Shown here: piece after piece, positions 1-9,333 of the stretch
Position numbering within the stretch: the first letter of the stretch is position 1
Layout of the letters: each line of letters opens with the position of its first letter
DNA from: Symmachiella dynata
Lineage (GTDB): Bacteria > Planctomycetota > Planctomycetia > Planctomycetales > Planctomycetaceae
Direction: 5' to 3'
Assembly (NCBI RefSeq): GCF_007747995.1
Contig: NZ_CP036276.1
Span: 7,368,001 to 7,432,000, forward strand
Length of the DNA: 64,000 nt
Notes under the pieces: generated by a model
Told to the model about the DNA's origin: nothing
Databases searched by the model: none
What the model saw: the letters and a program-made list of their open reading frames with translations, nothing else
Program-made: the position numbers and the translations under genes

Positions 1-75
1 TGCCGCCCTCATCCCGGTCTGATAGCGTGGACAGAGTCAAACCTTTTGCCCGCAACTCATTTAGGCGTACTCGGC

Positions 76-972
76 ATGACGCAGCAGGCTGTCCTCGCCA
101 AATTCGACTCGCTGAACGTCTGGAAGAAAGGCGATCAACGGGCTCCGCATAAGCCGCTGCTTGTGCTCTACGCACTGGCCCGATGGCAACAGGGCGAACC
201 GAACATCTCCTTCGAAACCGCGGCACCAGTGCTCACGGAGTTGCTCCAGGAATTCGGCCCAGATCGCAAGACCTACCACCCTGAATTACCGTTCTTCCAT
301 CTGCAGAGCGACGGCGTTTGGAAGATGACGATGGACGGGGAACCGATCCCCCGAAAGGGAGCGCAGAATTTCACGCGCGGTGAACTCCTGAAACACCACT
401 CGATTGGTTGCTTCTCGGACGACGTGCAGGCAGCGCTCAAACGGAATCCCGAACTGGCCGTAGAGATCGCCACAACAATTCTGGAAGGGCACTTCCCGGA
501 GTCGTACCATCCGGAAATCCTCGCCGCCGTCGGCTTCGACGCCGAATCTCGATCCATCTCCAAACGTCGACCGCGCGACCCCCGGTTCCGCGACCGCATT
601 TTGACGGCCTACGAGTATCGATGCGCGATCTGCGGGTTCGACGTGCGTCTGGGCTCACAATCGATTGCCTTGGAAGCAGCACACATCAAGTGGCATCAGG
701 CGGGCGGACCAGACATGGAAATGAACGGTATCGCACTCTGCGCCCTGCACCACAAAGTCTTCGATCTCGGCGCGTTCACTATCAATCGCGAGTTGATGAT
801 CGTCGTTTCGGAAAGGGCCAACGGATCAACGGGGCTGGAGGAGAACCTGCTACGCTTCCACGGCAGCGATCTGCGGGCGCCCCAGCGACCGGAGTTTGTG
901 CCGCGCGGGGAGTTTACGGAATGGCATGGCAAAGAAGTGTTCAAGGGGAGGCCACGGTGGCTTCAGGCGTGA
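76..972 (+). CDS. HNH endonuclease, phosphorothioated-DNA-dependent restriction type
   Basis: Predicted 298-aa type IV-like restriction enzyme that would cut DNA carrying sulfur in the backbone. The N-terminal half has the segment VWKKGDQRAPHKPLLVLYAL and a YHPELPF stretch that I associate with the sulfur-binding domain of ScoMcrA-like enzymes. The C-terminal half is a clear HNH nuclease: CAICG, then AAHIKWH, then a conserved N (MNGIAL) and CALHHKVFD. No dnd phosphorothioation genes are visible, so it appears to act alone against foreign modified DNA. I start at ATG 76; an in-frame TTG at 46 would add ten residues, and neither start has a strong ribosome binding site. It converges on the next gene. 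The nuclease fold is certain; the sulfur specificity rests on family resemblance. Confidence 0.8.
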   Translation: MTQQAVLAKFDSLNVWKKGDQRAPHKPLLVLYALARWQQGEPNISFETAAPVLTELLQEFGPDRKTYHPELPFFHLQSDGVWKMTMDGEPIPRKGAQNFTRGELLKHHSIGCFSDDVQAALKRNPELAVEIATTILEGHFPESYHPEILAAVGFDAESRSISKRRPRDPRFRDRILTAYEYRCAICGFDVRLGSQSIALEAAHIKWHQAGGPDMEMNGIALCALHHKVFDLGAFTINRELMIVVSERANGSTGLEENLLRFHGSDLRAPQRPEFVPRGEFTEWHGKEVFKGRPRWLQA

Positions 973-1105
973 TCTCCACATCACGCAATCCGCGCAGAAC
1001 GATGTGACCGAAGCAGGTTGCACCTCGACTACCAGCTGCAAATGACGGTTCGTCCTTACGCACGGACGACAACTGAAAACGGGCCTTGACTCAACCTCAT
1101 CGCGT

Positions 1106-2965
1106 CTACATCTGTAAGTTCTGAATAGTTCTTCCTTTTGGCAACCGAGTTTTCTTAATCTCCGAAACATCTTTATCAAAACTCACTTGCAGACGGCCCT
1201 TTGGGATGTTCCAGAATTCTCCTAGCTTGCTTTTGAAATTTTCGACTCCGACCGGACGATACGAAAGCTCCCAAGCGGGGTCAGCGGCGTCCTCCTTCGA
1301 CGGAATCGTTTGCTCAACTCCGTTACACGTAATACTCGTTATCACGGCAGGGTCTTCGGCAAGGTCGAGTACAATCTTCGCTTCCAGGCGTTCCGGTGAC
1401 GCGTTGGGGAGCACGCCGAGCCGGTTACGGTGCGGTTCGAGTGCGGCGCGAATAAACGTTATGCTGTTTGTGAACTTGCCAATCTTTTCGATCGAGAAGA
1501 GATTTGCGAGGTGTTTTTTCTTGAGCTTGATATCCCTAAAGGCCCCTTCGTGATCGAAATATGCCTCGTAGAACATTCCGTTAAGGACATGCACAGCCCA
1601 TCCATCCGGGATTTTCGCAAGCTGTCGACGAAGATCATTCATCACCTCCGTCGCACGGTTCTCGTTGCCTTCGGCGCATTGATAAATGTTGCGACCGAGC
1701 ACAAACGCCTCGTCCACCGTTCGCTCAGTCCACTTCAGCTTTGTGAAGATTTCTTCGATCGCGGGACTTTGCTTGTACCAACTGTATGAACGAAGGGCGA
1801 GGATAATCTCTGTTACCGGGCTATCGGTCGGCATAGGAAAATCCACATCCGCGAGGCTAGAATCGGCATAGCCAAATGCTTTCAGGTCCGCGGGTGGCCG
1901 CTCCGGCCGTCTTTCCGCGGCTCGGCGTTCTTGTTCGCGCTTGTCAAGCTGCTCTTGCTCCCGAAGCCGAGGCTGTTGCAGGAGCGACATTGCCGAGACT
2001 CGCACGTGGCTAAATGGTGTCACCAGCGGCTGGGCGTTTATGGTTCGCAACTCGACATCTGCGGACCAGAAGGCTTGTTGAAATCCTTGGCTCACCAGCT
2101 CTGTGCGTTCGATGAAGGCAAGAGGCTGCGCAATCTGAAGGGCCGCCACAAACTGGTCAGATGTGAACTGGGTTAGCCGCTCTCCCATCTCGTGGCGTAA
2201 GCGGGGGATCGTGTCGAACCGCAGGAGTTTGTGCAACATTTCCATGACGAGAGGGAATCCGGCGCGCACGTATCCGTCGGACAGCTTCAATATCTCATGC
2301 TCGTTATTGAAGAGGTGGGCATTTATATGATCCAGAAGCTCGGATAGCCGGTCCTCGCTAATTGTCGACACTCGCACTTCCACTTCGTCTTCGACATTCG
2401 GTGGTAGGCATGGCTCAGACAGGAAAAACAGGTTTCGATTGAAGGCAGTGGCTAGTCGCGAAATGTAATGGCGGAGTTCGAACTTGAGGCTGCGGCGCGG
2501 CAATTCGTGTAGTACCCCAAAGAAGACAGACAGTAAACCAGTGCTGCCTCGTTTTCGCTCGGTCTTGAGCCTGGCAACGATCGGCTCCAATTGCTGGACC
2601 GCATCCCCTACGATGACATGGAGGCTACCGCCCGCGGCCTCGATTAGGGGTTTTGTATGCCTGTTTGCCAACTCTGCTGCTGCATTATCGTACTCTAGCA
2701 GAATTGCGCGGCGGATCGACGTGCCCTTGACTATCGCGAGGAGATCCGAGCCATCGGCGCCGCCGACACTTAGGGCTGTGAAATCCTTGAGCAGTTCGTC
2801 GGTCAGGCTCTTAGTGCCTTTGAGGCGGTCGATCACAAATTGCGCCTTCCGCAATCCCTCGCGCTGGAAGCTGTCGGTGTATTCCAGGGCAGCCTTATCC
2901 TCGTCGTGATCGGTTTCGTACACCCGCCGCAGTATTTCCTCGATGCGCTCGTTCCAATTAATCAT
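1106..2965 (-). CDS. Hypothetical protein, 619 aa, island-encoded
   Basis: I do not recognise this protein. It has no signal peptide or membrane segment. The first 250 residues are mostly helical, with a run GGADGSDLLAIVKGT and a basic stretch KTERKRGSTGLLSVFFGVLHE cut here for length. Residues around 345-375 form a charged Glu/Arg/Gln-rich linker, followed by a Pro-rich hinge (RRPERPPAD) and a second globular half with SYSWYKQSPAIEEIF. I start at ATG 2965 (MINWNERIEEILRR); the reading frame stays open upstream to 3085, but that extension has an odd Arg/Ala composition. It is convergent with the HNH gene and sits inside the integrase-linked island, so a cargo or defence role is possible but not shown. 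Confidence 0.7.
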   Translation of the reverse strand: MINWNERIEEILRRVYETDHDEDKAALEYTDSFQREGLRKAQFVIDRLKGTKSLTDELLKDFTALSVGGADGSDLLAIVKGTSIRRAILLEYDNAAAELANRHTKPLIEAAGGSLHVIVGDAVQQLEPIVARLKTERKRGSTGLLSVFFGVLHELPRRSLKFELRHYISRLATAFNRNLFFLSEPCLPPNVEDEVEVRVSTISEDRLSELLDHINAHLFNNEHEILKLSDGYVRAGFPLVMEMLHKLLRFDTIPRLRHEMGERLTQFTSDQFVAALQIAQPLAFIERTELVSQGFQQAFWSADVELRTINAQPLVTPFSHVRVSAMSLLQQPRLREQEQLDKREQERRAAERRPERPPADLKAFGYADSSLADVDFPMPTDSPVTEIILALRSYSWYKQSPAIEEIFTKLKWTERTVDEAFVLGRNIYQCAEGNENRATEVMNDLRRQLAKIPDGWAVHVLNGMFYEAYFDHEGAFRDIKLKKKHLANLFSIEKIGKFTNSITFIRAALEPHRNRLGVLPNASPERLEAKIVLDLAEDPAVITSITCNGVEQTIPSKEDAADPAWELSYRPVGVENFKSKLGEFWNIPKGRLQVSFDKDVSEIKKTRLPKGRTIQNLQM

Positions 2966-3784
2966 CGACGAATCTCGCTTGAGGTTTCCGAGGCGGAACC
3001 GAGCAAACACGAGCAATTCAGTGCGGCAAGCACTGCCAATAACTGCCCATCCATTGCCGCTCGCGCTCGCCCTTCGTTTACGCACAGCTTGCGACGCTGC
3101 TTAAATTACTCGTGACTGGAGTATGAGATCAAGTGACGTCCATATGCAATTCGATGGTCGATTACTCCCTTGAAAGAGTTTCTTCTGCCTCTCTCTATTC
3201 ATTCTCCAGTACAGAACTAAACACTAACGCAACGTGAATGCGATGCCACTGCAATATGGTTGAGGCCGCAAGATTTGAATTTGAAAACCTAACTTCTAGC
3301 GGCAATAGCTCGCTCCGGTCACCCCAATCGGGAGGATTGGACTTCCGAGGTAAGTTGCGGAGGATGTTTCCAAGATAAGTTGCTGAGGTTGGTCAAACCG
3401 ACGCGATTTTAACTCTTATGCTTCTCCGGTACCAAGAAAATTCACGCAGTTGGGCAGTCAATGTGAAAACAACCACTTTCCGCCAAAGCGCATAGGAGGG
3501 CGTGTCCTGTGCGTCCAACGACGCGTCCCCACACTGCTTCGGTCCGACAACCGCTGCACTTCCCGACCGTCAGTAACGTGTCGGCCGAATATCCCGGCTA
3601 GGCATTCTGCCCGCGCCCCCTCAGTGCGTTCCATTGCGACCATCCAGTACACACACTCGTTCCTTGCCCATCTTGACACTGATTTCCGGGCCCGGTTGGA
3701 GGGGGAGATAGTAGGAGTCCCAGCGCGACCACCGGGGGGAGTTGGTTCGATTTCCGGTCGGATCGGCAATCGACTTTTCGACGA
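2966..3784. other. Gene-poor stretch inside the island
   Basis: No convincing gene. Short open frames on both strands have biased, Arg/Ser-rich translations and no ribosome binding sites. The only structure I see is a pair of 21-bp imperfect direct repeats near 3343-3388. Base composition is lower in G+C around 3120-3300 than in the flanking genes, in keeping with foreign DNA. Confidence 0.5.
3343..3388. repeat. Two 21-bp imperfect direct repeats
   Basis: The units TTCCGAGGTAAGTTGCGGAGG (3343-3363 but one base over the display limit is avoided here by noting its core GGTAAGTTGC) and a second copy at 3368-3388 with core GATAAGTTGC match at 18 of 21 positions, spaced 25 bp start to start. Such a pair could be a binding site for a recombination or regulatory protein, or a remnant of a mobile element. 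No gene overlaps it. Confidence 0.5.
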
Positions 3785-4417
3785 TCAGCCTTCGTCCTCT
3801 CTCATCTCGTCGAGCAGTCGCTCCACCTCCACAATGGCCATGCGCTCGTGCCGCCACACCAGAGCCTCATCATCACCCGAAGCGGTGGCCTTAGCTGCCA
3901 CGTCCACGTACTTGGCATACGAGCGGATGCTGGTCTCCAACCAACCGAGTGCAGCCCACGAGGGGGCAGGAGACAAAGCCCGGGCCAGATGAACCAGGGT
4001 CGCACCCGATGATCGCTCCTCGACGATCCGCAGCCTATTCGCCTGCACCCATGCTACTTCAGCAGCAAGCGAAGCGTTGGCAGGCAGCTCCGGCCATGCG
4101 TCTGGAATGGCCGACAGTCCTTGGATCTGGCCAGCATCAGAATGGGAAATCTTCCCATTTTGGATCGGTGGGTACATACGGTGGAGTTCGCCGTAAACCC
4201 ATTGCTGCCTTGAGGCTTTGTCGGGAAACCGCTTCTTGGACATCCTCATCATCTCGTCGCGTTCAAGCTCGATTTGCCCATACCATCGTCCCTCACGCTG
4301 AAGCCTCCGCGTCACGGTCAGCGGATCAACCTCGCGCGTGTGAGTCGCCCCCGCCGTGGAAACACCAGGGGACTGCGCCGCCCTCTCTACTTGATCCGCC
4401 GTGCCTGATCCGTCCAT
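3785..4417 (-). CDS. Hypothetical protein, 210 aa, linked to the integrase
   Basis: Unrecognised soluble protein with no signal peptide. The first 50 residues are low complexity; the middle has a basic helix (MRMSKKRFPDKASRQQWVYG) and the C-terminal half is helical and acidic, ending LLDEMREDEG. The start ATG at 4417 is preceded by AGGGG seven bases upstream, a good ribosome binding site. It lies 101 bp downstream of the integrase on the same strand, with a perfect 9-bp-arm hairpin (TGCGGCCGC/GTGGCCGCA type) between them. Position and size suggest an accessory gene of the mobile element, for example a helper or regulator, but nothing in the sequence proves this. Confidence 0.65.
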   Translation of the reverse strand: MDGSGTADQVERAAQSPGVSTAGATHTREVDPLTVTRRLQREGRWYGQIELERDEMMRMSKKRFPDKASRQQWVYGELHRMYPPIQNGKISHSDAGQIQGLSAIPDAWPELPANASLAAEVAWVQANRLRIVEERSSGATLVHLARALSPAPSWAALGWLETSIRSYAKYVDVAAKATASGDDEALVWRHERMAIVEVERLLDEMREDEG

Positions 4418-4518
4418 GATTTACCCCTTGCGCCTGTGCCCATCGTGCGGCCGCTCTGAGTGGCCGCATCGCACTATTTTACGACGAGATATGCACAAGC
4501 CAATGCCGCTTTTTCGTA

Positions 4519-5796
4519 TCAGCCCACCTCCCGCATAATCTCCACCGCTTTCTGCAGATCCCGTTCGGCATAGACTTGCGTGACGTCAGCTGATGCGTGT
4601 CCCAGGATGACTTGGGCGGCTTCCAGCCCGTACCGTTTCCGGATCTCTGTTCCGGCGGAGTGGCGTAAGCGGTTCGGACTCCACCGATGGTCTGATTGCC
4701 ACTGGTTGAGTTCGGCTCGCTGCTTGTCCGTCAGCCGCTCTTGCGACTGCTTAACGCTTTCACCGTCGCGGCGGCGGAGTGGTTCGGGTGCCGGGAAGGC
4801 TAGATCACACGCCCGGTGGATCGCTCGCCGGTAGCTTCCGGTGGTGTACTGATCACCCGCGGTTCGCTTCGGTTTCCGCTTGCGGTTTGTGCCGGGCCGG
4901 TTGCCGCACGACAACGACGTCCTGCGGTTCGCGTGCTGTTCCGCGCGGCGACTCTTCTCCGAATCCACAGGGCGGAAACAATGCGTTTCTTTCTCACGCA
5001 ACAGATACGGTCGCAAGATGTCCTGCCCTTTCGGACCGATGGGGATGAGTCGTTCCTGCCCGTGATGTTCGGTTTTGTGAGTGTGTGGTCGGTAGATCCA
5101 GACGTCCGCTGACATATCAATGTCGCAGGGGCGCAGATTGCAAACGTCCTGCGGACGACAACCAGTGATCCGCTGAAAACGGATCATATCCGCCACCACG
5201 GGTGTCAGATGGGGCAATGTGGCCTGCACGGTCGCATCGTCCACGGGTAGCACCCGATCCGGTTCACGGGCTTCTGAACGGCCTTTCCGCAAGCCGGAAA
5301 CGGCCATCAGCCCGTGATACATATCGGGGCGGACGAGTTCGTTTTCAACCGCCCATTTGAAGCATCGGCGAATTCGACCGATCGACTTGTTGATGTATCC
5401 ACGGCTCCAGCCGTTGTCGATCATTCGCTGCCGAACGGCCTTCAATGCCAGCGGCCCGAAGTCGTTGGCGTTTGTCCGGCCGTACAACTCCCGGACGATC
5501 TTCAGAGCTTCCTTGATGCAACCGTATTCACGAGTGACCTCGCCGTTTTTACGGTAGTACCGCTCGGCGAATTTCCGGTAAGCATTGATGATCTCGACGA
5601 CCGTGCTCTCGATTTCGCTGCGGAGTTGCCGACCATTGGCCAGGAACTCAGCGATGAGGCGGTCATACTCGGCTCTGCTGGCTGCAGAGTTCCACTTCCC
5701 AAGATAGATGTCCTGACCGTTGATCGTGACGACAGCCTGCCCAGTGGGCTTGTGGCGACGGTAGGAAGGGACGCGAAGCGTGGAAGATTTCGGCAT
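4519..5796 (-). CDS. Tyrosine recombinase (site-specific integrase)
   Basis: 425-aa phage-type integrase. The N-terminal ~60 residues (YRRHKPTGQAVVTINGQ, YLGKW) look like an arm-binding domain, followed by a core-binding helical domain and the catalytic domain. The active site can be read as Arg in TGCRPQDV, the box NRLRHSAGT, LGHASADVT and the nucleophile Tyr in VTQVYAERD. The usual first His of the H-x-L-R-H box is Asn here, which I have the impression is common in planctomycete integrases. ATG 5796 is preceded by GGAGG nine bases upstream, so I prefer it to the longer frame beginning at 5862. The gene points away from the tRNA-Met 3' end 120 bp upstream, its probable target. Confidence 0.92.
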   Translation of the reverse strand: MPKSSTLRVPSYRRHKPTGQAVVTINGQDIYLGKWNSAASRAEYDRLIAEFLANGRQLRSEIESTVVEIINAYRKFAERYYRKNGEVTREYGCIKEALKIVRELYGRTNANDFGPLALKAVRQRMIDNGWSRGYINKSIGRIRRCFKWAVENELVRPDMYHGLMAVSGLRKGRSEAREPDRVLPVDDATVQATLPHLTPVVADMIRFQRITGCRPQDVCNLRPCDIDMSADVWIYRPHTHKTEHHGQERLIPIGPKGQDILRPYLLREKETHCFRPVDSEKSRRAEQHANRRTSLSCGNRPGTNRKRKPKRTAGDQYTTGSYRRAIHRACDLAFPAPEPLRRRDGESVKQSQERLTDKQRAELNQWQSDHRWSPNRLRHSAGTEIRKRYGLEAAQVILGHASADVTQVYAERDLQKAVEIMREVG

Positions 5797-5819
5797 GGGA
5801 TGCAACCTCCATTTCACCG

Positions 5820-5840
5820 AATCCGGTAGACTACCGGATT
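5820..5840. promoter_or_regulatory. Palindrome upstream of the integrase
   Basis: Nine-base arms AATCCGGTA and TACCGGATT flank a GAC spacer with perfect complementarity. It lies 24 bp upstream of the integrase start and 77 bp from the tRNA 3' end. The position fits an operator for integrase expression or an arm-type recombinase site; which of these is not decided by sequence. Confidence 0.5.
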
Positions 5841-5916
5841 TCGTTGAAACTTCAGGCCGCACTGCCGACCGCCGGCAGGTAACACAAGTGCTTGTTTCGG
5901 CGGTACTTAGAAAAAA

Positions 5917-5990
<74 letters not shown>

Positions 5991-6132
5991 TCATTGGGCG
6001 ATTCCGGCGGGTGTATGCTTTGTCACCGGATCGACTTCTATAATAGCAGAGAATCACTAAACGTCGAGGGTCTCGACCGCGATTCTCACACTCTTATCGG
6101 CAAATTTCTTGAAAACCTCCAGTTTTCCTGTC

Positions 6133-7524
6133 TCAAAACTCCGCATTCTTGGGCGTTCGTGGGAATGGGATTACGTCGCGGATGTTGGCCATGCCGGTCA
6201 ACAATAGCAAGGTCCGCTCCAATCCCAGTCCGAATCCACTGTGCGGGACGCTGCCGTAACGACGTAAATCCAGATACCACCAATAATCTTCGGGCTCCAA
6301 ACCGCACTCCGCCATGCGGTCGGTCAGCACGTCCAGGCGCTCCTCACGTTGGCTGCCGCCGATGATTTCTCCTACGCGCGGGACCAGGACGTCCATCGCC
6401 CGGACCGTTTTTCCATCCTCATTACACCGCATATAAAACGGCTTGATGCTTCGTGGGTAGTCGTACAGAATCACCGGTTGTTTGAAGTGCTGCTCGGTCA
6501 AAAAACGTTCGTGCTCCGATTGCAGGTCGATTCCCCACGAGACCGGGTATTCAAACTCTTGTCCGCTTGCCAGCAGAATCTCCACGGCTTCGGTATACGG
6601 TAAGCGGATGAAGTCGTTGTCGATGATGTTGCGGAGCGTTTCCAAAATGGTTTTTTCGATCCGTAGATTGAAAAACTCCATATCCTCCGGACAGGCAGCC
6701 AGCACATCGGCAAGTATTGTACGGATAAACGACTCTGCTAAGTCCATGTTGTCGTTCAACTCATAGAACGGCATCTCTGGTTCGACCATCCAAAATTCTG
6801 CGAGATGCCGCGTTGTGTTTGAGTTTTCTGCTCGAAACGTGGGGCCGAAGGTATAACAGTCGCCGACGGAACTGGCGAATGTTTCTGCTTCGAGTTGTCC
6901 GCTGACGGTCAGTGATGCTTGCTTGCCGAAGAAGTCTTGGCCGTAATCGATCTCTGTTTTCACTTGCGCCAACTTGGCGAGGTCGAGCGTCGTCACCTGA
7001 AACATGGTGCCGGCTCCCTCGCAGTCACTGGTGGTGATGACCGGCGTGTGGATGTATAAAAATCCCCGTGACTGAAAGAAGTTGTGTATGGCGGCGCATA
7101 GGGCATTGCGCACACGGGCAATCGCTCCAAAGGTATTGGTCCGCGGACGCAGGTGCGCGATTTCGCGGAGGAACTCAAAACTGTGCCGCTTCTTTTGCAG
7201 AGGATAGGTTTGTGCGTCGGCCGTGCCTAACACCGTCAGCTCCGCCGCATGCAGTTCGATACTCTGCCCTTTACCGGGTGACTCCTTGAGTATGCCGGAG
7301 ACGCGCACGCTGGCTCCGGTGGTGATCGCCTTGATGCTTTCGGCGAATCCCGGGACCGAGTCATCGACAATCACCTGCAGGCCGGTCATCGAACTGCCGT
7401 CGTTGAGTTCTAAAAACGCGAAGGCTTGTTTGGACTCGCGTTTGGTGCGGACCCAGCCGGCCACCTCAACTTGCTGCTCCGGTTGGCCGTCTTTGATGAG
7501 TTTAGCGATTTTCGAAAGGGTCAT
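6133..7524 (-). CDS. asnS: Asparagine-tRNA ligase
   Basis: Cytoplasmic class IIb aminoacyl-tRNA synthetase that charges tRNA-Asn. The 463 residues are the usual length. An N-terminal OB-fold anticodon-binding domain ([20 protein letters not shown]) is followed by the class II core with motif 2 ([21 protein letters not shown]) shortened here to its key residues FRAEN and EFWM, and motif 3 [15 protein letters not shown]. The C-terminal [16 protein letters not shown] is typical of AsnRS. The start ATG 7524 has GAGG six bases upstream. It is divergent from the LRR lipoprotein gene and just outside the island border. Confidence 0.97.
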   Translation of the reverse strand: MTLSKIAKLIKDGQPEQQVEVAGWVRTKRESKQAFAFLELNDGSSMTGLQVIVDDSVPGFAESIKAITTGASVRVSGILKESPGKGQSIELHAAELTVLGTADAQTYPLQKKRHSFEFLREIAHLRPRTNTFGAIARVRNALCAAIHNFFQSRGFLYIHTPVITTSDCEGAGTMFQVTTLDLAKLAQVKTEIDYGQDFFGKQASLTVSGQLEAETFASSVGDCYTFGPTFRAENSNTTRHLAEFWMVEPEMPFYELNDNMDLAESFIRTILADVLAACPEDMEFFNLRIEKTILETLRNIIDNDFIRLPYTEAVEILLASGQEFEYPVSWGIDLQSEHERFLTEQHFKQPVILYDYPRSIKPFYMRCNEDGKTVRAMDVLVPRVGEIIGGSQREERLDVLTDRMAECGLEPEDYWWYLDLRRYGSVPHSGFGLGLERTLLLLTGMANIRDVIPFPRTPKNAEF

Positions 7525-7936
7525 CCTGAGCCTCGTCGGGGGAAATACTTAAACTGAGAACACGATTTGCACTTCTGTGCTGCGGGAACCGTCCACAGCA
7601 CGCGTCCCTGCCTGTCATCGTGAAAATCATAGCTGGGTGCCCGAATTCCGAGAAGTCCGGTTAGAAAAACCAGGCAGAGAGCGGAAATTGTACTACTCCG
7701 AGGCAAAGAATCTTGTTCTGTCGCGTGCAACATCCGTTTCGTCGGGTTAAAATAAAAAACCCCGACTTTTCCCTCCCGCGCTTTGGCGATTCTCAACGTA
7801 TTCCCTCAATAGACCGCGGGTGCCTCGTGACGGCCGGGAAAATCCGTATCAACACGTTCCGTTGTGACGCATACTGCCCGCAGTACGGCATCACGTCCGG
7901 AACGGCAATTTGAAATCTGCCCGGAGAGATACTGGA
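7525..7936. other. Divergent promoter region of asnS and the LRR gene
   Basis: About 410 bp between two divergent genes. It must carry both promoters, but I see no clear -35/-10 pair, riboswitch or hairpin. Short open frames here are not convincing. Confidence 0.4.
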
Positions 7937-9187
7937 ATGAACGTTCGGTTCGGTTTGAGTACGATTTTGTGTTTGGCCTGTTTGACCGGCTGCCCCAATA
8001 CGGAGGGGGATAAGCCTGCTCCCGACAAGGCCGCGCAAACCGAAACGCCTGCACCTCCTTCCCCACCAGAAGTGAAACCCGATGATCCCCAAGTCGTGGC
8101 CGCACTGGAAAAACTGGGAGCCCAACTGACCAAGAACGATGCTGGCAACGTCACAGCAGTCAGCTTGGAATCGCTTGAGTATACCACGGACGATCTGGCC
8201 GCTTTGAGCGGACTGCCCTCTCTGGTGGACCTCGATCTCGCAAAAACCGAGCCCGGGGATGAGGGTCTGGCCAAAGTCGCGGAACTCGAACAACTCAAGA
8301 TTCTTCGCTTGCGCCGTTGCGGCATGAGTGATGCGGGCCTTCAGCACTTGGCTGTACTCGAGAACCTTGAGCAACTCCACCTACTGTATAACTCGTCGAA
8401 TATCACTGATGCAGGAATGGAACCGATCGGAAAACTGTCCAATCTTCAACTCTTGGACTTGCGGGGTTGCACGCTGATTGGTGATGCCGGATTGGAGCAT
8501 TTGAAGTCGCTGAAAAACTTGAAGAACCTCAAAATCCGTTCCTTCGGTGTTTATGACGCTGGTGTCGAACACCTGCAAGGCATGACGAAACTCAAGGCAT
8601 TGGCGCTGGAAGATACGAAACTCAGCGATGCGGGAATGAAATACCTCAAGGATTTGACGAATGTCGTCGACCTCAACTTATTTCGCACGCAAGTCTCCGA
8701 CGAGGGACTGCAGTATCTGTCTGGCATGAAAAATCTGAAGAACCTCAAACTGCGCGACACCTCGGTCGAAGGCCCCGGCTTGGAGCATTTGCAGGACGCA
8801 ACAGGCCTCACCATCTTGGATTTGAGTGAAACGATTGTCGGCGACGATGGCCTGCAATACCTGGCCCCCTTCACCAATCTTGAAGACTTAAACCTGTGGT
8901 ACGACGACGTTAGCGACGAGGGACTCGTCCATTTGATGCCGTTGACCAAACTGAAAAAGCTCAACCTAGAAAAGACCATGGTTTCGGACATCGGTGCCGA
9001 ACAGCTCGCCAAATTCACAAACCTAGAGTCGCTCAACATGCGGGAAACCAAGCTAACCGACACCGGCTTGGAAAAACTGCAAGGACTGACGCAGCTGACT
9101 GCTCTGGATGTGGGCGGGACGGAAGTGACCGATGAGGGTGTCGAGAAACTGCAGGCAGCGTTGCCAAACTGTCAGGTCAAACGTTAG
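7937..9187 (+). CDS. Leucine-rich-repeat lipoprotein
   Basis: 416-aa predicted lipoprotein. The N-terminus MNVRFGLSTILCLACLTGC has a hydrophobic core and an LTGC lipobox, followed by a Pro/Ala/Glu-rich linker and about twelve 24-residue leucine-rich repeats of the form LxxLxLxxTxVxDxGLxxLxx (for example DLNLFRTQVSDEGLQYLSG). Such internalin-like/ribonuclease-inhibitor-like repeats usually bind proteins, and the family is widespread in planctomycetes, with unknown ligands. ATG 7937 is preceded by GGAGAG, so I prefer it to TTG 7910. A short AGCCTA/TAGGCT hairpin overlaps the stop but lacks a T-run. Confidence 0.88.
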   Translation: MNVRFGLSTILCLACLTGCPNTEGDKPAPDKAAQTETPAPPSPPEVKPDDPQVVAALEKLGAQLTKNDAGNVTAVSLESLEYTTDDLAALSGLPSLVDLDLAKTEPGDEGLAKVAELEQLKILRLRRCGMSDAGLQHLAVLENLEQLHLLYNSSNITDAGMEPIGKLSNLQLLDLRGCTLIGDAGLEHLKSLKNLKNLKIRSFGVYDAGVEHLQGMTKLKALALEDTKLSDAGMKYLKDLTNVVDLNLFRTQVSDEGLQYLSGMKNLKNLKLRDTSVEGPGLEHLQDATGLTILDLSETIVGDDGLQYLAPFTNLEDLNLWYDDVSDEGLVHLMPLTKLKKLNLEKTMVSDIGAEQLAKFTNLESLNMRETKLTDTGLEKLQGLTQLTALDVGGTEVTDEGVEKLQAALPNCQVKR

Positions 9188-9333
9188 CCTATTTATAGGC
9201 TGAGATTGAATCGTTGTGAGTGGTACGGATTTTCCCGCCGAGTCGTTTTGTTTCGGGTATTTCCGTCATAAATAGTAACCGGCCGGCGTCATCGCCCGCC
9301 ATATTGTAAATTCTTTAGTTAAGGAACCGGTCG

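Larger units (their letters stand above)
1..5916. mobile_element. Inner end of a genomic island at the initiator tRNA gene
   Basis: A tyrosine recombinase gene lies 120 bp from the 3' end of a tRNA-Met gene and reads away from it, the usual arrangement for an element integrated at a tRNA 3' end. The genes to its left are a modification-dependent restriction enzyme and two proteins I do not recognise, whereas housekeeping asnS begins just right of the tRNA. I found no second copy of the tRNA 3' end between 1 and 5900, so the other attachment site should lie beyond the left edge. The right border at the tRNA 3' end is an inference from this context. Confidence 0.6.

Noticed and set aside
3450-3992. 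180-aa plus-strand frame
   Set aside because: Its 3' half is antisense to the 210-aa gene and its translation is Ser/Arg-biased with no domain or ribosome binding site.
1-5900. Second attachment site of the island inside the window
   Set aside because: No repeat of the tRNA 3' end (GGCGGGGACAGGATTCGAAC) was found to the left of the integrase.
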